Below, in pieces: positions 52,842-60,446 of a stretch of 64,000 nt of DNA. This DNA is from Myxococcus xanthus. Lineage in GTDB: Bacteria; Myxococcota; Myxococcia; Myxococcales; Myxococcaceae. The stretch lies in contig NZ_JABFNS010000028.1 in assembly GCF_013116825.1 (NCBI RefSeq), positions 1-64,000 on the forward strand, in the 5' to 3' direction. Every line of letters starts with the position of its first letter. The first letter of the stretch is position 1. The notes below the pieces were generated by a model, which was not told the origin of the DNA, made no database searches, and saw nothing but the letters and a program-made list of their open reading frames with translations. Both the position numbers and the translations under genes were made by a program.

Positions 52842-55157
52842 ATGAGCATGAATCGCAGGCGTGCGGTGCTGGCGGTGCTGAGTGTATCGATGGTCGCCAC
52901 GGGCGTGGTGGTGCATCGGCTCCGTGAAACAGCCGCACCCGCTCCGGTATCCGTCGCAGCGCGCCCTGTGTTGTCGTCCGTGGGGCCTCGGCTCACGAGC
53001 AATGAGACATCCCAGCCGCTCTCCATCCAGGGGGAACGGCTGGTGCCGGGGCTGTCGCTGTCGCTGGGCCCTCCGCTGTCGCTGCGTCTGCCGTTGACGG
53101 TGGTGGACGCCACGCACGCCTATGCGCGGCTGCCCGCGGGGCTCCGTCTGCCAGAGGATGCGCCGCAAGCGGTGGTGGAGGCGCGGCTCGTCGGGGCGGA
53201 CGGCGCCGAGTCGGAGGGCTCGGCGCGGCTCACGGTAGTGAACGACGCGGCCTTCACCGACCTGACGGCGATGGTGTCCGCGCCGGATGGGCGCACGCTC
53301 TTCATTGCTTCGCCTCCCACCGACACGGTGTTCGCGCTGGAGGTCGACACCGGGCGCGTGTCACGGCTGGCCACGGGAGACGGTCCCTCCGCGCTGGCGG
53401 CCTGGATGGATTCGGACGGCCGGCCCTGGCTGGGCGTGGCGCACCGGTATCAGCCCGAGCTGTGGCTGTATGCGCTGGACGCGCTGGACGCGCTGGACGC
53501 GCTGGACGCCGCGCCTCGGGTGCTGCCCGCGCCACTGGGGGCGGAGGGGCTGACCGTGGATGGCCGAGCCGGCGTGGCCTTCGTGGCCGAGCGTGTGCGG
53601 GACCAGGTGCAGGCGCTGTCGCTGGCGGACGGACGCGTGCGCTGGTCGGCGCCGGTGGACCCCAACCCTCGGGCGCTGGCGCGGTGGAAGGATCTGCTGG
53701 CGGTGGGCAGTCTCCAGACAGGGCAGCTGGAGCTGCTGCGGCAGGAGGACGGGGCGCTCGTCTCCACGGTGGCGCCGGGGCCGGGTGTCTCCATCGTCGG
53801 CGGCAACACCGAGCGCTTCCGCGAGCAGGTGATGGGCGGCAAGGCGCCGCGCTTCCTGGTGGCGAGCGAGCGGCTGGGGCACGTCTTCATGTCGAGCCTG
53901 GGGCCGAACGTGGGGCCCAATCCCCAGCGCATGGAGGTGAGCGCGAACAGCGGTGTGTCGGTGGTGGAGCCCTCGCGCGGCGGCTACGTGCGGCACCGGG
54001 GCTTCGGCGCGGGCGGCACGGAGGGGTTGGCGCTGGATGACGGCGCGGGACTCCTCTACGCGGCGGACGTGGGACTGGGGCTCGTGCGGGTGTTGGATGC
54101 GCGCGCGCTGGTGGCGGGGGATGCGCCCGCCCGGCGCGTGGTGCTCCAGGAGGTGGCGGTGGCGCCGCCCGACGGTACGCCGCGCATCCGGCCGCCAGAG
54201 GACTTCGGGGTCCGGGGCAGGGCAGGCGACGAGCTCCATTCGGGCCCCAGCGCGCTGGCGCTGTCACCCGACGCGCGCACGCTGTATGTGCTCAACCGGT
54301 TCACCCGGACGGTGGCGGTGGTGGACGTGCGCGAAGCGAAGGCGGGCAAGGCGCGAGTGGTGCGTCAGCTTCCGGTGGAGACGTCTCGCGCGCAGGCCAA
54401 ACGCCGGCTGGGGCAGGTCCTCTACTACGCGGACCTGGGGCGCACGGGCATCACCTGTGACGGCTGCCATATCGAGGGCCACACGGGCGGTATCTTCTAC
54501 GAGAAGACGCAGCCCAACCGCATCTACCGCTCCACGACGCTGCGAGGCAGTCGCGACACACCGCCGTACTTCACGCCCGCCAGCCACGTCAGCCTCGTGG
54601 ACACGGTGCGTTTCGTGGGCGCGCGCAACCGCTTCCGCAACCCGGACCTGTCGCCGTCGGAGGTGGAGGCGCTGGCCCTCTTCAACGCGCTCATCGTCAC
54701 GCCGCCCAACCCCCATCGCGGGGTGGACGGCGCACCGTTGGAGACGGTGGCGTTGCCGGATGGGAGGGTGGGGCGCCCGGCGCGAGGACGCGCGCTGTTC
54801 GAGGGCAAGGGCGCCTGCGCGACGTGTCACCCGGCGCCCCTCTATACGTTGGACCAGGACCTGGCCACGCGGGGTCGGTACCTCCAGGTGGGCACGCCGC
54901 TGGCGCTGCCGCTGAGGCTGGAGCAGCAGGACCTGGTGCCCGGCGCGGCGACGCCGTCCCTGGTGGGGGCGTGGGATGTGTGGCCTCTGCTGACGAGCGC
55001 CACCGCGGGCTATGGGGTGAAGGACAACCGGCTCGTGGTGGAGACGCGCTTCGCGCTGCGCGCGCTGCTGGAGACGTCCGGGCCCCAGCACGGCCACGCC
55101 AGCGCGCTGACGCCCGAGGAGCGCGATGACCTGCTGGCGTTCCTGCTCACGCTGTAG
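52842..55157 (+). CDS. Beta-propeller protein with di-haem cytochrome c domain
   Basis: A 771-residue exported protein. A signal-anchor (MSMNRRRAVLAVLSVSMVATGVVV) is followed by a small IPT/TIG-like domain (about 50-130), a lactonase/YncE-type beta-propeller (about 140-520; GPSALALSPDARTLYVLNRFTRTVAVVDVREA is typical) and a C-terminal part with two haem-binding sites, CDGCH (C539) and CATCH (C659). This last part resembles cytochrome-c-peroxidase/MauG-type domains. It may be an envelope redox enzyme; substrate unknown. In-frame ATGs at 52806 and 52848 are alternatives. Residues about 211-222 are a 9-base tandem repeat (Ala-Leu-Asp). Confidence 0.8.
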   Translation: MSMNRRRAVLAVLSVSMVATGVVVHRLRETAAPAPVSVAARPVLSSVGPRLTSNETSQPLSIQGERLVPGLSLSLGPPLSLRLPLTVVDATHAYARLPAGLRLPEDAPQAVVEARLVGADGAESEGSARLTVVNDAAFTDLTAMVSAPDGRTLFIASPPTDTVFALEVDTGRVSRLATGDGPSALAAWMDSDGRPWLGVAHRYQPELWLYALDALDALDALDAAPRVLPAPLGAEGLTVDGRAGVAFVAERVRDQVQALSLADGRVRWSAPVDPNPRALARWKDLLAVGSLQTGQLELLRQEDGALVSTVAPGPGVSIVGGNTERFREQVMGGKAPRFLVASERLGHVFMSSLGPNVGPNPQRMEVSANSGVSVVEPSRGGYVRHRGFGAGGTEGLALDDGAGLLYAADVGLGLVRVLDARALVAGDAPARRVVLQEVAVAPPDGTPRIRPPEDFGVRGRAGDELHSGPSALALSPDARTLYVLNRFTRTVAVVDVREAKAGKARVVRQLPVETSRAQAKRRLGQVLYYADLGRTGITCDGCHIEGHTGGIFYEKTQPNRIYRSTTLRGSRDTPPYFTPASHVSLVDTVRFVGARNRFRNPDLSPSEVEALALFNALIVTPPNPHRGVDGAPLETVALPDGRVGRPARGRALFEGKGACATCHPAPLYTLDQDLATRGRYLQVGTPLALPLRLEQQDLVPGAATPSLVGAWDVWPLLTSATAGYGVKDNRLVVETRFALRALLETSGPQHGHASALTPEERDDLLAFLLTL
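53472..53507 (+). repeat. Four perfect 9-base tandem repeats inside the cytochrome gene
   Basis: The unit GCGCTGGAC occurs four times without change (53472-53480, 53481-53489, 53490-53498, 53499-53507), coding Ala-Leu-Asp each time between two propeller strands. Gain or loss of units keeps the frame, so the number may vary between strains. Confidence 0.9.
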
Positions 55158-55307
55158 GCCGTCACCTGGCTGTCCATGCCCGGAGGACACCGGGAGTCAT
55201 GGCGCCTCCGGGGGGGGCTCAGCGCTCGTTCCACGGGGGGCCGAATTGTCGGTCCGTGCTGTGCCACTTGCGCGGTGCTGACAGGCTTCGTGTCACCAGC
55301 GCTTGCG

Positions 55308-55334
55308 TTGTCACCGGGGCCTAAGGTGTAGAAT
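55308..55334 (+). promoter_or_regulatory. Possible promoter directly before the first VWA gene
   Basis: TTGTCA (55308-55313) and TAGAAT (55329-55334) each match five of six sigma-70 bases; the spacer is 15, short of ideal. The ATG begins 8 bases after the -10 box, and no ribosome site is visible, so the mRNA could be leaderless. Confidence 0.35.
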
Positions 55335-55341
55335 CGGACTG

Positions 55342-56931
55342 ATGCGCGCCCTCACGCGGTCCGTCTGGCTCATTCCCGTGCTCTTGCTGTCGTGTTCCGA
55401 CGCGGGCCTCTACGCGCTCAATGGCCGTGGCCCTGGTGGGAAGGACCGGGCCAGCTTCGCCGGCACCGTCTGCGTGCCGCTCGCGGGCGGCGAGGCCTTT
55501 CCCACGAAGGTGATTTTCGCGCTCCAGGGTGGCGAAGGCGTCGAGCGCGAGGTGGTGGGGTACGCCACCGAGGCGCTGTCCACGCTCTCCAGCCGCTTCT
55601 CTGGTCCCTTCGTCCAGTTCGGCCTCGTCGCGTACCACACGGTGGCGACGGGCCTGCTGGGCCGCTTCTCGGATGCGTCCGACTTCCAGGCCGCGCTGCC
55701 GCGCTACGCCACCTACCAGGAGTCCGGCCCCGTGAGCGTCCGCGCCGCCCTGCGGCTGGCCAAGACGCTGCTGTCGGGCGACATGCAGACGTCCTGCCGC
55801 GGCGAGGTCGCCCGCACGCGCTATGTCATCGTCGTCGTGGTGCGCAGCCAGGACACCAGCTGCGCCAACCCGGCCTTCAACGTGGGGCTCGACTCGCGTT
55901 GCAGCGCGCTGGGCAACACGTCGGCGTGCAGCCAGTGTGAGCTCACCGCCGTCACCGGCGAAATCAAGGCGCTGGCCTCGCAGTTCAGCGCGGGCGAAGT
56001 GGTGGTGCAGCCCATCTACGTGCGCGGCGAGACGCCAGACCCCATCACCCGCCAGCACGTGGCCGCCATCGCCAACGCCGGCGGCACCGAGCCGCTGGAG
56101 GCCGACGCGGCGGGCCTGTCGGGCACCCTCACCAACATCCAGTACGCCGCGCGGACCAACACCCTCAAGCTCAAGCGCTTCTTCGCCTACAACCGCAACG
56201 TGGTGGTGCGCGCCGGGCAGGTGCTCGTCGACAGCGACGGGGACGGCCTCCCCGACGAGGATGAGGCGTTGATGGGCACCGACCCCGGGCGCCAGGACAC
56301 GGACCAGGACGGGTTGATGGACGGCGTCGAGGTCCGCATGGGCCTGGACCCGCTCCAGCCGGACGTCATCAACGGCTGCAACGTGTCCCTGGACGAGGAC
56401 GGCGACCGGCTCAACACCTGCGAGGAGCGCGTGCTGGGCACCAACGCCTGCATCGGTGACACCGATGGGGACGCGCTTCCGGACCTGGTGGAGGCGCTGG
56501 TGATGACGAACCCGCTCATCCCCGAGGACCTGCTCGACACGGACCGCGACGGCATCACCAACGTGTCGGAGGTGGAGGCGCACGGAGACCCGCTCAGCGC
56601 CGACCTCGACTTCCACCGCGAGCGTGGCTACGGCTACGAGCTGGTGGAGACCACGCCCACCGCGGACGGCCGCAGCTGCTACCAGGTCCGTGTGGAGAAC
56701 GTCACCGTCGTCCCCACCCGCGAGCGGCCACATCCCTTCATCCCGGGCGAGGTCATCAAGGCGGGCACCAACGAGGTGTACCTCTACCTCCAGGCTGGCC
56801 GGGACAATGATCCACGGGGCGCGGGCATCGGCTCGCTCCTCATCCAGGAAATCCAATACAGCGAAGAGGGGGGCCGTCTGCCGGCGGGCATCATCCCCCT
56901 GGAGCCCGACACCTTCATCCCGGGGACCTGA
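55342..56931 (+). CDS. Lipoprotein with degenerate VWA domain and type-3 calcium repeats
   Basis: A 529-residue lipoprotein: leader MRALTRSVWLIPVLLLSC. Residues 40-270 align with the VWA domains of the two relatives downstream (58467 and 60443), but the metal site DxSxS is lost: the aligned positions read Q62, G64 and G66. From about 290 follow thrombospondin type-3/EF-like DxDxDG repeats (DSDGDGLPDEDE, DTDQDGLMDGVE, DTDGDALPDLVE, DTDRDGITNVSE). The C-terminal module (from about 430) includes GYGYELVETT and RSCYQVRVENVTVV, shared with the relatives. It is an outer-membrane-anchored, probably surface, calcium-binding protein. Confidence 0.78.
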   Translation: MRALTRSVWLIPVLLLSCSDAGLYALNGRGPGGKDRASFAGTVCVPLAGGEAFPTKVIFALQGGEGVEREVVGYATEALSTLSSRFSGPFVQFGLVAYHTVATGLLGRFSDASDFQAALPRYATYQESGPVSVRAALRLAKTLLSGDMQTSCRGEVARTRYVIVVVVRSQDTSCANPAFNVGLDSRCSALGNTSACSQCELTAVTGEIKALASQFSAGEVVVQPIYVRGETPDPITRQHVAAIANAGGTEPLEADAAGLSGTLTNIQYAARTNTLKLKRFFAYNRNVVVRAGQVLVDSDGDGLPDEDEALMGTDPGRQDTDQDGLMDGVEVRMGLDPLQPDVINGCNVSLDEDGDRLNTCEERVLGTNACIGDTDGDALPDLVEALVMTNPLIPEDLLDTDRDGITNVSEVEAHGDPLSADLDFHRERGYGYELVETTPTADGRSCYQVRVENVTVVPTRERPHPFIPGEVIKAGTNEVYLYLQAGRDNDPRGAGIGSLLIQEIQYSEEGGRLPAGIIPLEPDTFIPGT

Positions 56932-57101
56932 AGCCCTCTCGAGATGTGGGGTCCACCCCTCGCCCTCACTGGGGAGTGCCCCCCACACCTTTTGTTCGAC
57001 GCGTCCCTGTTCGTGCGCAACTCACTGACATTCCAGGGTTTCTCCCAAGTGTCTGGTACGGATCGTTCCTTGCTAGGCGTCCGGCGTTGAAAGGAGTCAC
57101 C

Positions 57102-58433
57102 ATGACACGCGCTCGTTTCGCTTCAGCCCTCACGCTGGGGGCTTTCCTCGTCCTCGGCCCCACGGGGGCGCTGGCGCAGTCCAACAACAACCCCGACAAC
57201 CCGGAGTGTCTGGGCGACCGGTGCGGCATGCCGCTGGAAGTCGGCGGTGGCTGTGGCTGCGGCGCGGGCGGCAGCGTGTGGGTCAACTACACGGACGACG
57301 GCGACACGCTGTCGTACACGGACGACGCGGACGGCGACGGCCGCGCGGATGACCGCGACAACTGTCCCTTCGTCTCCAACCGCGACCAGGCGGACGACGA
57401 CGGTGACGACGTGGGCAACGCCTGCGACAACTGCGCGTCGCTCTCCAACTTCCAGCAGCGCGACGCGGACGGCGACGGCCTCGGCGACGACTGCGACCCG
57501 GACCAGGACAACGACGGCCGCGACAACGCGGAAGACAACTGCCCGCTGGTGCCCAACCCGAACCAAGAGGATCTGGACAAGGACGGCCAGGGTGACGTCT
57601 GCGATCTGGACGACGATAACGATAGCTGGCTCGACGGCGAAGACAACTGCCCCCGATACGCCAATACCGATCAGACGGTGATGCCCGAAGACATCACCAT
57701 GTGCCGCGTGGATGCGGACAACGACAGCATCTCCGACAGCAGCGACAACTGCCCGGGTCTGCCCAACCCCGACCAGCGCGACACGGACGGTGACGGCGTG
57801 GGCGACGCGTGCGACCCCGACATCGACGGCGACAGCGTGCTCAACACGCAGGACAACTGCCCCGCCGTCGAAAACCGCGACCAGCGCGACGACGACCGCG
57901 ACGGCATTGGCGATGCGTGCGACACGCGCTACTGCCTGGTGACGAACCCCGAGCGCCCCGACGACTGCCTGGACCCGAAGTCGCCGTTCACCGTCAGCGC
58001 TGGTGGCCTGTTCCGCACGGACAAGGCCGGTGTCACCATCCGTCCGCCGCTGTTCGCCAACCGCAACGGCGCGGCCATGGAGTACGAGTGGGTGGTGGTG
58101 AAGCGTCCCGCGGGTTCCACCTCGGTGGTGGAGCGTCCGCAGGGCGCCGTGACGCTCAGCCGCGACTGGCAGTACATGTACGTCGACGGCAGCGTGCCCA
58201 CCTTCGTCCCGGACAAGAAGGGCGAGTACCAGCTCCAGCTGACCGCGCGCCTGGCCTTCTCCGACCGCGTCTTCCCGGACCAGCGCGTGTCCACCTCCAC
58301 CCTCACGGTGCTCGTGGGGGATGAATCGGAGAAGGGCAACAACTGCAGCTCGGTGCCCGCCGGCTTCAGCGCCACCGCCCTGGGCGCCGCGCTGCTCAGC
58401 GTGCTGATACGCCGCCGCCGTCCCCAGCAGTAA
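57102..58433 (+). CDS. Type-3-repeat surface protein with MYXO-CTERM-like tail
   Basis: A 443-residue protein. AAAGGAG precedes ATG 57102. Sec signal ending GALAQ (about 26), then a Cys/Gly-rich start (GGGCGCGAGGS), then about seven thrombospondin type-3 repeats (residues 60-285) with DNC plus DxDxDG loops, e.g. DADGDGRADDRDNCP and DTDGDGVGDACD. A beta-sandwich domain (about 300-410) recalls an Ig/PKD-like fold. The end has Cys415, a hydrophobic helix and RRRRPQQ, the layout of the MYXO-CTERM sorting signal that places proteins such as TraA on the cell surface. A calcium-stiffened surface protein is likely. Confidence 0.82.
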   Translation: MTRARFASALTLGAFLVLGPTGALAQSNNNPDNPECLGDRCGMPLEVGGGCGCGAGGSVWVNYTDDGDTLSYTDDADGDGRADDRDNCPFVSNRDQADDDGDDVGNACDNCASLSNFQQRDADGDGLGDDCDPDQDNDGRDNAEDNCPLVPNPNQEDLDKDGQGDVCDLDDDNDSWLDGEDNCPRYANTDQTVMPEDITMCRVDADNDSISDSSDNCPGLPNPDQRDTDGDGVGDACDPDIDGDSVLNTQDNCPAVENRDQRDDDRDGIGDACDTRYCLVTNPERPDDCLDPKSPFTVSAGGLFRTDKAGVTIRPPLFANRNGAAMEYEWVVVKRPAGSTSVVERPQGAVTLSRDWQYMYVDGSVPTFVPDKKGEYQLQLTARLAFSDRVFPDQRVSTSTLTVLVGDESEKGNNCSSVPAGFSATALGAALLSVLIRRRRPQQ

Positions 58434-58466
58434 CCTCGCCGTCTCCCTCCAGGAGGTCCCTTCCGC

Positions 58467-60446
58467 ATGCGCCGCTTCGTTCGTACCTCGCTGCTCGCGG
58501 CGGGCCTCCTGGCTTCCGGCCTGTGGTCCTGTTCGGACGCCATGCTCGAATCGAGGGTGGATGCGCTCTCCAACCTCGATGACCGGCTGACGCTCGAGGG
58601 GCGGGTGTGCACGCGCCCGCCCAGCCCCTCCGGCTTCCCGGTGAAGGTGGTGGTGGTCATCGACGAGTCGGGCAGCATGTGCGTCTCCGACCCGCCGGGC
58701 TCGCAGCTCGACAGCGGCTTCTGCCAGCGCCGGGAGATTCTGGACATCATCCCGGAGGGCGTCACCGAGCCCGCGCGCGTGCGCGCCCTCAAGAGGCTGG
58801 TGCAGCAGTTCCGGGAAGTGAATGCGCAGGGCGGCAACGTGCAGGTGTCCGTTGCTCCCTTTGAAACGAACGTGCGCAACGTCTGGCCGCCCACCACGAC
58901 GGGGGACCGCTTCGCCCGGCCGGACAACAACATCGACAGCTACATCGAGGGTCTGCAGAGCCAGCTGGGCAAGGGCACCGACTACCAGGGCGCCCTGTCC
59001 TACGCCTACAGCCTCATCTCCAGCGACATCAACGCGGTGGCGCAGTCCAACCCGGAGCTGCTGCCTCGCACGCGCTACGTCGTCGTCTTCCTCACGGACG
59101 GCACGCCGTATCCGCGCTGCTCGGCCACCGACAACCTCAGCGTCTACGCCGACCCGGACAACCCGGACCTGACATGGGCGGACTCGCTGCGCGACTTCTG
59201 CAACCTCACCAACACCACGGACCAGATTGACGGGTTCGAGGTGGGGACGGACCGCAACCAGAACTACCAGCTGTTCAGCTACGTGCGGCGGCTGATGGAG
59301 TTGAAGGACCAGTACAACGTGGGCGATCTGCGCATGCACACGGTGCTGCTCTTCAACCAGGAAGCGGTGCGGGCGTGTGGCCCCATCTGCCAGGACATCT
59401 ACGGCGTGTACCCGGGCGTGGAGCCGGCGCGCTACCCGGAGGCCGCGAAGAAGATCGCCGCGTGGCTGCTGCGGCGCTTCGCGGACATTGGCAACGGCGT
59501 GTACCAGGAGTTCAACGACACGGGCGAAATCTCCAACCTGGGCCTGGGCGCGCTGGACTACTCGTCGTTCGCCTCGCGCAACGTGATGAAGACGTTGATG
59601 GTGGAGTCGCTCAGCTCCGCGCCGGGAGACACCGGCCGCGTGCTGGACAGTGATGGGGACGGGGTGCCGGATTCCATCGACAACAGCTTCACGCTGAAGA
59701 CCAACACCTTCGTGGCGGACAGCGACGGCGACTGCCTGAATGACGGCTTCGAGTACCGCCGCGAGGACCAGGGCTTCCGCGCCGCCAATGATCTGGACGC
59801 GCGCGGGTGCAACCCGGCCTCGCCGCTGACGCCCAACTGCGTCTGCCGTGACACGGACGGTGACGGCCTGTCCCAGTTCGCCGAGGACTACCTGCGCACG
59901 CGCACCGGCATCGTGGACAGCGATGGAGACGGCGTGCCGGACGGCCTGGAGGCGCGCTGGGGGCTCAACCCGCTGGAGAACAGCGTGTCGGGCCTGGACA
60001 CGGACGGTGACGGCATCCCGGACGCACAGGAGCTGCGAGCGGGCAGTGACCCCACGCGCCGCGACAAGGCCTTCCACGAGCGCTTCGGCTACCAGTACGA
60101 GACGCGCATCGCGGAGGTCCGTCCCGACGGCAGCCTCTGCTACGACTTCACCGTGTCCAACCTGCAGCTCGTCACGCCGCCAGACCGCGCGGGCGTGAAG
60201 CAGGGCTACAACCTCTTCAAGGTGTGGTTCGCCGAGGCGCCGGAGAGTGGCGTGAGCACGGACTACGGCGTGTGGCGCACCGCCTGCGCCTGGGCGCAGT
60301 ATGCGCCGCCCAGCGTGCGGGTCCCGGTGGGGCCGGAGCTGGCCTTCGAGGATGCTGACTTCCGCCGGCCCGATACCTTGAGCAACCCGTGGAACAACCA
60401 GAACGACTGCGTCGGAATCCCGCCCTCGGGGAGCGCCAATCCGTGA
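58467..60446 (+). CDS. VWA-domain lipoprotein with type-3 calcium repeats
   Basis: A 659-residue lipoprotein; leader LLASGLWSCSD. The VWA domain (about 55-370) has an intact MIDAS: VVVIDESGSM (D66, S68, S70), a Thr in KGTDYQGALSYAY and FLTDGTPYP. Then follow DxDxDG repeats (DSDGDGVPDSID, DSDGDCLNDGFE, DTDGDGLSQFAE, DSDGDGVPDGLE, DTDGDGIPDAQE) and a C-terminal module with FGYQYETRIAEVRPDGSLCYDF and VSNLQLV. VWA domains bind protein ligands through a metal. Its stop overlaps the next start (GTGA). Confidence 0.85.
   Translation: MRRFVRTSLLAAGLLASGLWSCSDAMLESRVDALSNLDDRLTLEGRVCTRPPSPSGFPVKVVVVIDESGSMCVSDPPGSQLDSGFCQRREILDIIPEGVTEPARVRALKRLVQQFREVNAQGGNVQVSVAPFETNVRNVWPPTTTGDRFARPDNNIDSYIEGLQSQLGKGTDYQGALSYAYSLISSDINAVAQSNPELLPRTRYVVVFLTDGTPYPRCSATDNLSVYADPDNPDLTWADSLRDFCNLTNTTDQIDGFEVGTDRNQNYQLFSYVRRLMELKDQYNVGDLRMHTVLLFNQEAVRACGPICQDIYGVYPGVEPARYPEAAKKIAAWLLRRFADIGNGVYQEFNDTGEISNLGLGALDYSSFASRNVMKTLMVESLSSAPGDTGRVLDSDGDGVPDSIDNSFTLKTNTFVADSDGDCLNDGFEYRREDQGFRAANDLDARGCNPASPLTPNCVCRDTDGDGLSQFAEDYLRTRTGIVDSDGDGVPDGLEARWGLNPLENSVSGLDTDGDGIPDAQELRAGSDPTRRDKAFHERFGYQYETRIAEVRPDGSLCYDFTVSNLQLVTPPDRAGVKQGYNLFKVWFAEAPESGVSTDYGVWRTACAWAQYAPPSVRVPVGPELAFEDADFRRPDTLSNPWNNQNDCVGIPPSGSANP

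Noticed and set aside
53472-53507. Tandem repeats considered as a CRISPR or regulatory array.
   Set aside because: The units are 9 bases, contiguous, in frame and without spacers, so they are a coding slippage repeat.
57290-57930. Recurrent GACGGCGAC-like words considered as a DNA repeat array.
   Set aside because: They follow from codons for the DxDxDG protein repeats and vary at third positions, so the selection is on protein.
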